A stretch of 64,000 nt of DNA. Source: Scytonema sp. UIC 10036. Lineage in GTDB: Bacteria > Cyanobacteriota > Cyanobacteriia > Cyanobacteriales > Nostocaceae. Both the position numbers and the translations under genes were made by a program. The stretch is from NCBI RefSeq assembly GCF_009725235.1, contig NZ_WJFC01000034.1:1-64000 (forward strand). Reading direction: 5' to 3'. Within the stretch, counting starts at the first letter, position 1, and each line of letters begins with the position of its first letter. Shown piece by piece: positions 1 to 7,815 of the stretch. A model generated the notes under the pieces. It saw nothing but the letters and a program-made list of their open reading frames with translations. It searched no databases and was not told the origin of the DNA.

Positions 1-810
1 ATCTTTAATGATTCGATCTAATACTTTAGGAACTTCTTGAAAAGAGGGACATAAAATACCTTTCCTGTATTGGCTATTAACTGAGACTGATGCGCTATTA
101 GTGTCTTGTAAAGAATCTAAAGCCTTCGTAATTCCATCTTGAGTATACGCAGTTTCTATGCGAAAGGATTCACCTTCTGGATAGACGAGGAATAATAAAT
201 GGTAACTGGATTTAAATTGCTGAGGCGGAACATTGAAAATTTCTATTCCCAATCTTGAGGAAACTTGATTTAACCAACAGACTAACTCTTTAGATTCGTC
301 ATTCTCACTATTACTAATTATATCTTCTCCAAGCTTTATAATCCTTGGAACATTACTACTAGTGCTTGAATAATTTTCACACAAATTTTTTATAATATCA
401 TCTGTGCTTTTCACTTCATTTAATCCTACATTGTCTTCTCTTGCTCCATCTGGTAGAATTTTCAGAAAAGAAGATTTAATTATAGAAAAATCTATCTGGT
501 CTAGAATCAACTTCAAATTGTTTATTTCATCTTGTGTAATAGGATTTAAATAAGATTTCTTCAGATTGTTTAATTTATAATTAAATGGATTGCTTGCGAT
601 CGCAGCTTCTAAAAGTTGTTTTAGCTGTCCTCTAGATTCAGTCCATATCAAGAGATTAAATACAATTTTTTCAAGAGTGTTTCCACCAGCTACTCGATCT
701 AAATCCCATCCTAACCCATCACTTAGCATAATTTTCAAGTCATCCTTACTTGGGAAAGCATGAATTAAAGCCTCACGTAATTGTTGTTTTTGCTTATGCG
801 TTAGTTCCAT
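1..810 (-). CDS. EAD1 effector-associated domain protein (C-terminus cut by window edge)
   Basis: Reading the minus strand from ATG at 810 gives 270 codons open to the window edge. The first ~75 residues fit the effector-associated domain 1 (EAD1) pattern known from bacterial conflict systems: KQQLREALIHAFPSKDDL, a GLGWDLDRVAGGNTLEKIVF block and LLIWTESRGQLKQLLEAA. EAD1 works as an adaptor that pairs an effector with its partners. The rest is a charged linker and, from about residue 200, a segment (SYHLLFLVYPEGESFRIETA) that could be the start of a VMAP-C-like domain; that part is a guess. Its 5' end overlaps the decayed CHAT gene upstream. The C-terminal effector, which would settle the function, lies outside the window. 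Confidence 0.72.
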   Translation of the reverse strand, partial: MELTHKQKQQLREALIHAFPSKDDLKIMLSDGLGWDLDRVAGGNTLEKIVFNLLIWTESRGQLKQLLEAAIASNPFNYKLNNLKKSYLNPITQDEINNLKLILDQIDFSIIKSSFLKILPDGAREDNVGLNEVKSTDDIIKNLCENYSSTSSNVPRIIKLGEDIISNSENDESKELVCWLNQVSSRLGIEIFNVPPQQFKSSYHLLFLVYPEGESFRIETAYTQDGITKALDSLQDTNSASVSVNSQYRKGILCPSFQEVPKVLDRIIKD

Positions 811-1370
811 CTCTATTAAATCGAGCGCTCACGTCTTCCAAAGTTTTTTGCACTTGATACGATTGGACATTACCTTCACCCGAAGGCTTAGATATCACTA
901 ATGCAATCCTCAGCTTTTCATTTTGCCCGAGGGGAACGGGTTGTGTTTGACTCGTTTGGTGCTTGAGGACGGCGTAAGAAAATCAGTTTGGGATCGGTGG
1001 CGAACCGCTATATTTCCCGCATTATACCTTTTCGGGACGCACATAAATTCCCAAGGAAGTGCTGCAATCTCTGGTATACCTTCCTCTTAATCTTCAGTTC
1101 AACCCGCATGATGCTTTGCTGTTGTTCAACAACTCGATGGTAAAAAGCTATAAAATCCTGAAAAAGTTCAAGATCGAAGAAGATATCAAACAAAGCCTCT
1201 CCTAATGACCTGACTTTTTCCGAATCCTGAAATTGTTCGTTTCGGGGAGCATCACGGATAATGTTAATGAATTCTTTAACTTTATCTGTCAAGCGATCGC
1301 TACGAAATTTGCCAGCCGCTTCTGTCGGAGGTTGATTGTCAATGTGGTAAGTGTAGTAGTTGGCAGACAT
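794..1370 (-). pseudogene. Decayed N-terminal part of a CHAT-family protein
   Basis: ATG at 1370 starts MSANYYTYHIDNQPPTEAAG, an intact stretch of about 95 residues. From about 1080 the expected continuation is scattered over different frames: EGIPEIAALPWEFMCVPK, then TDPKLIFLRRPQAPNE, then NEKLRIALVISKPSGEG, whose frame stops at 794. The order ALPWEF / DPKLIFLRR / LRIALVIS is what I know from the region just before the CHAT peptidase domain in cyanobacterial CHAT proteins. The protease domain itself is absent; the EAD1 gene begins in its place. At least three frameshifts are needed, so this is a pseudogene and not a sequencing slip. It indicates that the left edge is also conflict-system territory. 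Confidence 0.6.
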
Positions 1371-1564
1371 AAATAACTGTTTGAGCAAATTAAAGCTAAA
1401 TGAACGTACTGAAAACAGCAATCATTCTTTAATACAAAACTGCTGCCATTCATTCCTAACTCTTGCTTTAAGTATTAATACTTATTTGAGGTAGGGACAG
1501 CTGTAAATGCGCCCTGTCTAGATGGATAAAAACTTTAGGAAATCAATAGCCCTCTCACCTCTTA

Positions 1565-1637
1565 CCTCTGCGTACTCTGCGTACTCTGCGGTTAAATAGA
1601 CATTTATTTAACCACACAGGCGCAGAGTACGCAGAGG
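1565..1637. repeat. Long hairpin repeat, CCTCTGCGTACTCTGCG type
   Basis: The left arm CCTCTGCGTACTCTGCG (1565-1581) is exactly complementary to CGCAGAGTACGCAGAGG (1621-1637). The left arm carries an extra TACTCTGCG copy (1582-1590), and an inner stem GTTAAATA/TATTTAAC (1590-1612) closes the loop. Elements of this kind are dispersed in Nostocales genomes. There is no transposase. Confidence 0.8.
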
Positions 1638-1736
1638 AGAAAGATGAGGAATTCTACCTGAATCAAAATTTTATCAGTTACCTTGACAGGGCTAGCTAGT
1701 GATGTCCATCCTACGCCTCCTGTATCAGTGCTACGC

Positions 1737-1778
1737 GAGGCAGAGCCTCTTAGACTGCATTCCCAGGCTGAGCCTGGG
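1737..1778. repeat. Palindrome cluster with CCCAGGCTGAGCCTGGG
   Basis: A GAGGC-AGA-GCCTC stem (1737-1749) is followed by a perfect 8-bp palindrome with a single central G (1762-1778). This combination is a known dispersed intergenic repeat of filamentous cyanobacteria. It explains the short open frame across it. Confidence 0.7.
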
Positions 1779-1957
1779 GACGAGAGGAGACGCGATCGCT
1801 GGGAACGAGGTGAGGGCTAACAGTATTCTTGAAGAGGTAGGGGATCTGATAGTATATTTAATGGATAATCATTGTGTAACGCAAAAGTAATAAAATATAC
1901 ATATATTTATTGCGATATACTGATAAACCAAATTATTTGTGTAGCAAAGTAAGAATA

Positions 1958-4135
1958 ATGGCAGAAAGTATTGAAAATACAGGGACGAAGGCGTTTTTAT
2001 TAGAAGTTGGTACGGAAGAGCTACCTGCGGGTTTTCTAAGTGATGCTTTGACTCAATGGCGATCGCACATTCCAAAAACACTCTCAACCAACAGCCTTTC
2101 TTACGATGCTGTGGAAGTTTACGGGACTCCCCGCCGATTGGCTGTTCTTATCAAAGGTTTACCATCTCAGCAACCAGATAGAGAGGAAGAAATTAAAGGA
2201 CCACCAGCCCAAGCTGCATTCAAAGATGGCAAACCAACACCTGCAGCCCAAGGTTTTGCCAAAAAACAAGGTGTGGCAGTTGATGCATTGGAAGTTCGTG
2301 CTACAGATAAAGGGGATTTTGTCTTCGTACAGAAAGTTATTCCCGGTCGCCCAATTACAGAAATTTTAACAGAGCTTGTACCGGAGTGGATTTGGAGTTT
2401 AGAGGGTAAGCGGTTGATGCGCTGGGGGGATGGAGATCAAAAGTTCTCTCGTCCCATTCGCTGGTTAATCGCTTTGTTAGATGAAACAGTTTTACCGATT
2501 CAGTTAGAGAATGGTTCTAAGTTAATAACAAGCGATCGCATTTCACAAGGTCATCGCGTTTTGCATCCGCAACCAGTGACAGTTACAAAAGCCACTGATT
2601 ACGTTGACGTATTGCGTTCTGCTTGTGTTGTGGTAGATACTGAAGAACGGAAAAATACCATTACACAGCAAGTCAAAGAATCAGCCCAAAAGTTAGATGG
2701 CTATGCAGAAATTTACCCAGATTTGTTAGAGGAAGTCACAAATCTTGTGGAATTTCCTTCATCTGTTGTTGGTAAGTTTGAATCTGAATTTTTGAACTTG
2801 CCAACTGAGGTGATTACCACTGTTATGGTGAGTCACCAACGCTATTTTCCTGTCTTTAAGGCAAGTGATACTAAAGAATTATTGCCGTATTTTGTGACGG
2901 TTTCTAATGGAAATCCCGAAAAAGCAGAAATTATTGCTGTCGGAAATGAAAGAGTTATTCGCGCTCGCTTGTATGACGGTCGATTTTTCTACAACTCGGA
3001 TCTGGAAAAGCCATTAGAAAACTTTTTGCCTCAATTGGAAAAAGTCACGTTCCAAGAAGATTTAGGTTCTTTACGTGCGAAAGTAGACCGGATTGTTAAA
3101 ATTGCCGAAAAAATTACAGAACAACTCCAATTAAAGGAACACGAAACAGAAAAGATTATCAAAGCTGCCTTACTTTGTAAAGCAGACCTTGTGACTCAGA
3201 TGGTCTATGAATTTCCTGAATTACAGGGAATTATGGGACAAAAGTATGCTGCGGCAAGTGGAGAATCGGAAGAAGTAGCAACAGCTATTTTTGAACATTA
3301 TTTGCCTAGAGGTGCAAATGATATTTTACCCCAAACTTTAACAGGTCAAATTGTTGGTTTGGCAGACAGGCTTGATACTTTAGTCAGTATCTTTGGATTG
3401 GGCATGATTCCTACGGGTTCTTCCGATCCCTTTGCCTTACGACGAGCAGCAAATGCTGTTATTAATATTACGTGGGCGGCAAACTTACCAATTAATTTAC
3501 AACAGTTACTAGAGCAGATTGCTGCGGATTTTGTTAAGGTACATAACAAAGACAAACAGCAGTTAGTGACAGTTTTAGAAGAGTTCTTCTTGCAACGGAT
3601 TAGGACGTTACTACAAGAAGAGAAACAAATTGATTATGACCTAGTGAATGCTGTGTTGGGGGAAAATGACCCAGAATATGCGGAACGGTCATTGAAGGAT
3701 TTATTGGATGTTCGCGATCGCTCTTTATTCCTCAAAGAAATCCGGAATGATGGAACGTTAGATAAGATTTATGAAACAGTCAACCGTTCGGCTCGTTTAG
3801 CAACACAGGGGGATTTGGATACACAACAGCTAGACCCAACAACTGTAATTGGCACTTCCCTTTTCCAAAAACCTTCAGAAGAAGCATTCTACAATAGCGT
3901 TGTAGATTTAGTACCCCAAACGCAAGCCGCTAAAGAGTCACGAAATTACAGGCAATTAGTTACGGCAATAGAGAAAATTGCTCCCACAGTCAGCACCTTT
4001 TTTGACGGTCCCGACAGCGTATTGGTTATGGACCCCGACCCCCAAATTAAACAAAATCGGTTAAATTTGCTGGGGTTACTCCGCAATCATGCTCGTGTAT
4101 TAGCAGACTTTGGTTCTGTTGTCAAAAATTTGTAG
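1958..4135 (+). CDS. glyS: Glycyl-tRNA synthetase beta subunit
   Basis: The 725-aa product is the beta chain of the heterotetrameric bacterial glycyl-tRNA synthetase, which works with GlyQ to charge tRNA-Gly in the cytoplasm. Family hallmarks are [15 protein letters not shown] at the N-terminus, [41 protein letters not shown], and the HD-like block with [13 protein letters not shown] and [10 protein letters not shown]. The C-terminal DALR-type anticodon region ends near [10 protein letters not shown]. The length is normal for the family. I chose ATG 1958 because the protein starts MAESIENTG just ahead of the conserved block; an upstream TTG at 1910 would add 16 non-conserved residues. The alpha subunit gene is not in the window, as is usual in cyanobacteria. 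A weak hairpin (4136-4158) follows the stop. Confidence 0.97.
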   Translation: MAESIENTGTKAFLLEVGTEELPAGFLSDALTQWRSHIPKTLSTNSLSYDAVEVYGTPRRLAVLIKGLPSQQPDREEEIKGPPAQAAFKDGKPTPAAQGFAKKQGVAVDALEVRATDKGDFVFVQKVIPGRPITEILTELVPEWIWSLEGKRLMRWGDGDQKFSRPIRWLIALLDETVLPIQLENGSKLITSDRISQGHRVLHPQPVTVTKATDYVDVLRSACVVVDTEERKNTITQQVKESAQKLDGYAEIYPDLLEEVTNLVEFPSSVVGKFESEFLNLPTEVITTVMVSHQRYFPVFKASDTKELLPYFVTVSNGNPEKAEIIAVGNERVIRARLYDGRFFYNSDLEKPLENFLPQLEKVTFQEDLGSLRAKVDRIVKIAEKITEQLQLKEHETEKIIKAALLCKADLVTQMVYEFPELQGIMGQKYAAASGESEEVATAIFEHYLPRGANDILPQTLTGQIVGLADRLDTLVSIFGLGMIPTGSSDPFALRRAANAVINITWAANLPINLQQLLEQIAADFVKVHNKDKQQLVTVLEEFFLQRIRTLLQEEKQIDYDLVNAVLGENDPEYAERSLKDLLDVRDRSLFLKEIRNDGTLDKIYETVNRSARLATQGDLDTQQLDPTTVIGTSLFQKPSEEAFYNSVVDLVPQTQAAKESRNYRQLVTAIEKIAPTVSTFFDGPDSVLVMDPDPQIKQNRLNLLGLLRNHARVLADFGSVVKNL

Positions 4136-4218
4136 CACAATTTTATAAAAAAGTTGTGTAAAGATTGCCAATTAAAGTTAGTATATGAGAGCTTGACCAG
4201 GGATACCTGCCACAGTCT

Positions 4219-5712
4219 ATGCCAAGAGCTCATGTAATTGGATTAGGAAAGTCCGGTGTTGCTGCGGCGAGATTGTTGAAAAGGGAGGGTTGGGAGGTAG
4301 AGCTAGGCGATCGCAATACTTCCCCCGACCTTCTCCAACAACAACAAGAACTTGCCGCAGAACAAATCGCAGTGAAACTGGGCTATTCTCTAGAACTCGA
4401 TCCATCAGATTTACCCCAGTTAATCGTTGTCAGTCCCGGCGTGCCTTGGGATATACCTCCATTACTGAGTGCCCGAGAAATGGGGATAGAAACCATTGGC
4501 GAAATGGAACTTGCTTGGAGACACTTGCGATCGATTCCCTGGGTTGGAGTCACTGGTACTAACGGTAAAACAACAACAACATCCTTAATTGCTGCAATTT
4601 TTCAAACAGCAGGCTTAAATGCTCCCGCTTGTGGTAACATTGGCTACGCAGCATGTGAAGTTGCATTATCTCTTGAGAGGAATGGCGGACAAGGAGAGGG
4701 GGAGAGTGGGGGAGAAACCCCAATCCAAAATCCAAAATCCAAAATCCAAAATCCAAAATCCAAAATCCAAAATCCAAAATCCAAAATCCAAAATCAAATA
4801 GATTGGGTGATAGCGGAACTCAGCAGTTACCAAATAGAATCATCGCCTTCAGTTGCACCTAGAATTGGTATTTGGACAACTTTTACGCCAGATCACCTCA
4901 GTCGCCATAAAACTTTAGAAAACTACTACAATATAAAAGCCCATTTGCTACAGCAATCTCAGTTGCAAGTGTTTAATGGTGACGATCCGTACTTGAGACA
5001 AGTGGGACAAAAATATTGGTCGAGCGCCTACTGGACAAGTATCGCGGGGAAAGATAGTTTATTAAACTCCAAAGGTTACTACATTGAAGGTGGTTGGGTT
5101 TTAGAGACAAAAGGTGGTGCGTCTTCAGAAGATGAACGCATCGTAGAAGCATCAACGTTGCGAATGGTAGGAGAACACAACCTACAAAATTTGTTAATGT
5201 CAGTTGCAGCAGCAAGATTAGCGGGAATAGATAAAGATGCGATCGCTCGAGCTGTCCGAGAATTTCCTGGCGTTACCCATCGTCTCGAACATATTTGTAC
5301 TTGGGAAGGCATTGATTTTATCAACGACAGCAAAGCAACCAACTATGATGCGGCTGAAGTGGGTTTAGCCTCCGTAAAAAGCCCACTCATCTTAATTGCT
5401 GGTGGAGAAGCTAAAGCTGGTGATGATACAGGTTTTTTAGCAAAAATCAAAGCCAAAGCAGCCTTCGTATTACTGATTGGTAATGCCGCACCTGCATTTG
5501 CCCAACGTTTGCAACAAGAAGGGTACTATAGCTACGAGATTGTACAAACAATGGATAGAGCTGTTTCTAGATCCGCAGAATTAGCAAAACAGTATCAAGC
5601 ACCAGTCGTACTCTTATCTCCCGCTTGTGCGAGTTTCGACCAATACGCCAATTTTGAACAACGGGGCGACCATTTCAGACAATTGTGCTTGGACATTTGT
5701 AGGTTGGGTTGA
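4219..5712 (+). CDS. murD: UDP-N-acetylmuramoylalanine-D-glutamate ligase (with repeat insertion)
   Basis: MurD adds D-glutamate to UDP-MurNAc-L-alanine in cytoplasmic peptidoglycan synthesis. Seen here: an N-terminal Rossmann-like domain ([15 protein letters not shown]), the Mur ligase P-loop [14 protein letters not shown] at residues 109-121, [22 protein letters not shown], the [15 protein letters not shown] block, HRLEHI and NDSKATN, and a C-terminal [20 protein letters not shown]. At 497 aa it is longer than usual because residues about 152-199 are a low-complexity insertion, mostly NPKSKIQ units encoded by a 7-nt repeat. The insertion sits between the P-loop domain core and AELSSYQ, probably in a surface loop. 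The last codons (R-L-G) and the TGA stop lie inside a dispersed palindrome, so the C-terminus was also shaped by a repeat. Confidence 0.96.
   Translation: MPRAHVIGLGKSGVAAARLLKREGWEVELGDRNTSPDLLQQQQELAAEQIAVKLGYSLELDPSDLPQLIVVSPGVPWDIPPLLSAREMGIETIGEMELAWRHLRSIPWVGVTGTNGKTTTTSLIAAIFQTAGLNAPACGNIGYAACEVALSLERNGGQGEGESGGETPIQNPKSKIQNPKSKIQNPKSKIQNQIDWVIAELSSYQIESSPSVAPRIGIWTTFTPDHLSRHKTLENYYNIKAHLLQQSQLQVFNGDDPYLRQVGQKYWSSAYWTSIAGKDSLLNSKGYYIEGGWVLETKGGASSEDERIVEASTLRMVGEHNLQNLLMSVAAARLAGIDKDAIARAVREFPGVTHRLEHICTWEGIDFINDSKATNYDAAEVGLASVKSPLILIAGGEAKAGDDTGFLAKIKAKAAFVLLIGNAAPAFAQRLQQEGYYSYEIVQTMDRAVSRSAELAKQYQAPVVLLSPACASFDQYANFEQRGDHFRQLCLDICRLG
4725..4794 (+). repeat. Ten perfect CCAAAAT heptamers inside murD
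   Basis: Ten uninterrupted copies of the 7-nt unit CCAAAAT lie within the murD frame. Because 3 x 7 nt is 21 nt, the translation cycles as the 7-residue unit NPKSKIQ. The same heptamer family occurs between genes at 16101-16132, showing that this is the mobile or expanding short-tandem-repeat family of the genome, here tolerated inside an essential gene. Confidence 0.95.
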
Positions 5713-5728
5713 GGAACGAAACCCAACA
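5701..5728. repeat. Dispersed palindrome, copy 1 (supplies murD stop)
   Basis: The arms GGTTGGGTT and AACCCAAC flank GAGGAACGA. The same 28-nt element, in opposite orientation, occurs at 7405-7432 and 39681-39708. In this copy the bases encode the last three residues of MurD and its stop codon. Confidence 0.85.
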
Positions 5729-5763
5729 TTTCATCGAATTATTGGATGTATTTGAGTTCTACC

Positions 5764-5794
5764 CTTTAATCCAAATCCACGGGTAGCATATGCT
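5764..5794 (+). repeat. 31-nt direct repeat, left copy
   Basis: It begins CTTTAATCCAAATCCAC and ends ATATGCT, and matches 6393-6423 with three mismatches. The two copies bracket the gene debris at 5805-6346, and the right copy directly follows a second copy of the Uma2 3' end (GACCCATCA-CGCTTTAATCC). This suggests duplication of a Uma2 3' end with foreign sequence captured between the copies. Confidence 0.7.
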
Positions 5795-5804
5795 ACAATT
5801 GCCA

Positions 5805-6180
5805 CTACTTGGCTAGAGCAAGTGGATGTACTTCACGATATTCACAAACTGTTCCTCCAAAAATGCAGTGGCGATGCAACCAAGCTTGCTCGGGTATTAT
5901 GTTTATCCATTTTGGCAATTGTTCCCGCAAAACTTTTTTGAGGCTGTGTTTACCACTAAACTCTAAAATTTGTTCCCTGAGACACTGCAAACACTTTGGC
6001 AACTCTAAATCACCTTCTTTATTACTTGCATGACGTAGTAACAGCGTAGGACGATTGAGTGCGATCGCAATTCCAAGTTCCAGATAAACGTTCCTATCCT
6101 GAGATGGCGGCAGTAGGAACATACCGAAACGTGTGGTATAAAGTTTTTCACAAATACCACATAACCGGAAGCCACCCGCG
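5805..6180 (-). pseudogene. C-terminal fragment of a TIR/deoxyribosyltransferase-like protein
   Basis: From about 6180 down to the TAG at 5805 the minus strand reads as believable protein: KLYTTRFGMFLLPPSQDRN, VYLELGIAIALNRPTLLLRH, LPKCLQCLREQILEF, and WLHRHCIFGGTVCEYREVHP at the end. The motif of an acidic residue in YLELGIAIALNRP followed by a strand is typical of TIR-like and nucleoside-deoxyribosyltransferase-like Rossmannoid domains used in conflict systems. There is no credible start: upstream of 6180 this frame overlaps the Uma2 tail on the other strand. I call it a 5'-truncated fragment. The family assignment is an inference. Confidence 0.42.
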
Positions 6181-6346
6181 CTTTTTGACAGATGAAGGAC
6201 AGTTATTACTATCTCCAGAGGAAGCAGCAGACCAAGAGTACCAACGTGCAGAACAGGAGCGCCAACGTGCAGAGCAGGAACGGCAAAAAGCTGAACGCAT
6301 GGCAGAGAAGTTACGAGAAATGGGCATTGACCCATCAACGCTTTAA
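6059..6346 (+). pseudogene. Uma2-family nuclease C-terminal tail (remnant)
   Basis: The readable part is the last ~60 residues: FLTDEGQLLLSPEEAADQEY, then alternating QRAEQERQ units, then KLREMGIDPSTL and stop. This is the characteristic charged helical tail of cyanobacterial Uma2 (DUF820) PD-(D/E)XK proteins. The catalytic domain is missing: sequence upstream of about 6165 belongs instead to the opposite-strand fragment. A second copy of the 3' end (GACCCATCAGCGCTTTAATCC) lies at 6379-6402 without the rest. Not expected to encode an active nuclease. Confidence 0.5.
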
Positions 6347-6392
6347 TCCATAAATTTTTCGAGCTTAAAAGTTGCACATTGACCCATCAGCG

Positions 6393-6423
6393 CTTTAATC
6401 CAAATCCACAGGTGGTATATGCT
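6393..6423 (+). repeat. 31-nt direct repeat, right copy
   Basis: Pair of 5764-5794 (three mismatches). It follows a second Uma2 3'-end sequence. Confidence 0.7.
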
Positions 6424-6960
6424 CTAAGCTGGGAGCATCCCACATTGCAGTGCAAAAATTGCTCGTGATGTCAATAAGCTCTGAGATAAGAGTTTTCTTA
6501 AAGATAAGTTTGTAAAGTTTTGTAGAAGTCTCAGAAATTTTGCGTAATGATTCTGTATTTTACCGATAACTCATTAAATGCTGCAACAACAATCAATTTA
6601 AAACCCTGTGTGGTCAAACACTTTTGTCAAACAGGGTTTTTACTTGTTAACTAAGATAAATATATGGAGAAAATATAAATTTTTTGTAAAGAAAGAGTAT
6701 AGGTAAGAGAACAGCCCATGGATAATGACAATAGTTAAATCAAGCCTTTCCGATATTGCGCCTTACAGTTATTGTAAAGTCTTAGCAAAGTTCAGCAATT
6801 AACTTGATAATCCTCACTCTAAGGTGGTAGAAATTGACCAGGGGTTATCAATCTCAAATCAAAAATAGTAACTTGGAAAAAACAAGCTAACTTTGTGTTT
6901 TCTGTTTGACATCTAATTTTTTTTAAAGAGCCTTTTTTTGGAGTAGGTAAAAATTACAGT
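6424..6960. other. AT-rich non-coding stretch
   Basis: No gene is visible. It contains one terminator-like hairpin (6601-6643). The last 60 bases, with T- and A-runs, probably contain the promoter of the following small gene, but I cannot name boxes. Confidence 0.5.
6601..6643 (+). terminator. Terminator-like hairpin AAACCCTGT/ACAGGGTTT
   Basis: The 9-bp arms AAACCCTGT (6601-6609) and ACAGGGTTT (6631-6639) are followed by further T residues. No intact gene ends just upstream on the plus strand, so it may be left over from the decayed gene at 6059-6346. Confidence 0.5.
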
Positions 6961-7299
6961 ATGAAAACTGAATTAGATGATATATACATCTCCTTAGAAA
7001 ATGAGAAAGTTGACAATTTTAACCAAGAATTCCAGAATTTATTGTTTCAGTCTTCAGAGAACTACAGTGTTTTAATGAACGCGTTTAATAAGTATACTTT
7101 AGCGGTTAAACAACACTTAGACCCCAGTCTCAGCAATGAAGAAGGTGTTTTGCTCTTAGCGAGCTTGATTGAAAAAATAGCTGATTCTTTACCCAGTTAC
7201 TTGAATGATGAACCTAAAGTGAGAGTCAATTTTTTACAGAGAGTGAGAGAAAAAATATTTCAGTTTAGATATTTTTTCAGGCAGCAATTGGTGAAGTAA
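6961..7299 (+). CDS. Small unknown protein, 112 aa
   Basis: I do not recognise this gene. The product is acidic and helical-looking, starting MKTELDDIYISLENEKVDNF, with no membrane segment, no cysteines and no nucleotide-binding motif. It ends with a basic FRYFFRQQLVK. GGAG stands upstream of the ATG, at a rather long distance. It is transcribed alone, between two non-coding stretches. Regular codon use and the plausible start support a real gene. Confidence 0.6.
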   Translation: MKTELDDIYISLENEKVDNFNQEFQNLLFQSSENYSVLMNAFNKYTLAVKQHLDPSLSNEEGVLLLASLIEKIADSLPSYLNDEPKVRVNFLQRVREKIFQFRYFFRQQLVK

Positions 7300-7602
7300 A
7301 GTTTTAGAGTCTTTTTTAAGAAGGTAGAGGGTCGGGGGCATAGGTTCCCTGGTTTGAAGCGTGAGGATGTCCTTCAGCAGAGTAACCCAACAAATGTCTG
7401 TGAGTGTTGGGTTTCGTTCCTCAACCCAACCTACTGCTGTCTGCCTTCTTCAAGTTAAAATTTGTAGAAATAAAAATTGTTCGTGCAAATTCTATAAAGA
7501 TTCGTTAAAATTTTCGTAAAACAGCCCGTCTGCTCATGAGAAATACTTAGAGCAACGCATCGGCTCTGGGCATGGTTGTTTTCAATCTCCATTGGTATGT
7601 GT
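7300..7602. other. Non-coding stretch with dispersed palindrome
   Basis: It contains copy 2 of the GTTGGGTT palindrome (7405-7432). Otherwise nothing recognisable. Confidence 0.5.
7405..7432. repeat. Dispersed palindrome, copy 2
   Basis: TGTTGGGTTTCGTTCC followed by TCAACCCAACCT: the same element as 39681-39708 and the reverse complement of 5701-5728. Confidence 0.85.
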
Positions 7603-7815
7603 ATGATATTGATTCGCGATCTGGTTAGACAAGTTATGATGACTGGTTTTCTTAGTGTTGCGACAGAAGAACAACTACGGCAACTGTTAAGAACAAAATA
7701 TGACATGGAAGATTTAAACGCTTTTATGAGTTTACAAGAAGCTGCAATGGCTGGTTTGATTCGGCAAGAGTCACGTGAAAGTTTATGGCAACCAACGGGG
7801 ATGAAAACCCACTAG
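7603..7815 (+). CDS. Conserved small cyanobacterial protein (MILIRDLV type)
   Basis: Starting at ATG 7603 the product (70 aa) reads MILIRDLVRQVMMTGFLSVA, then EEQLRQLLRTKYDMEDLNAF and MSLQEAAMAGLIRQESRE. I recognise this pattern as a short protein conserved in cyanobacteria, without an assigned function. A second ATG six bases upstream (7597) is possible. The 3' end overlaps the 3' end of the convergent gene 7783-9291 by 33 nt. Confidence 0.65.
   Translation: MILIRDLVRQVMMTGFLSVATEEQLRQLLRTKYDMEDLNAFMSLQEAAMAGLIRQESRESLWQPTGMKTH

Larger units (their letters stand above)
1371..1957. other. Non-coding stretch with two palindromic repeats
   Basis: No convincing gene lies between the decayed CHAT gene and glyS. 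The stretch holds a long hairpin (1565-1637) and a small palindrome cluster (1737-1778), both described separately. A short open frame at 1699-1890 runs through the palindromes and lacks family features, so it is not called. The segment just before glyS (1890-1957) is AT-rich and probably carries its promoter; I cannot assign boxes with confidence. Confidence 0.6.

Noticed and set aside
1699..1890. 63-codon frame upstream of glyS
   Set aside because: It runs through two dispersed palindromes and has no conserved features.
5805..6377. A single 190-codon gene on the minus strand
   Set aside because: Only the part below about 6180 looks like protein of one family; the upper part is the antisense of the Uma2 tail with its repeat units.
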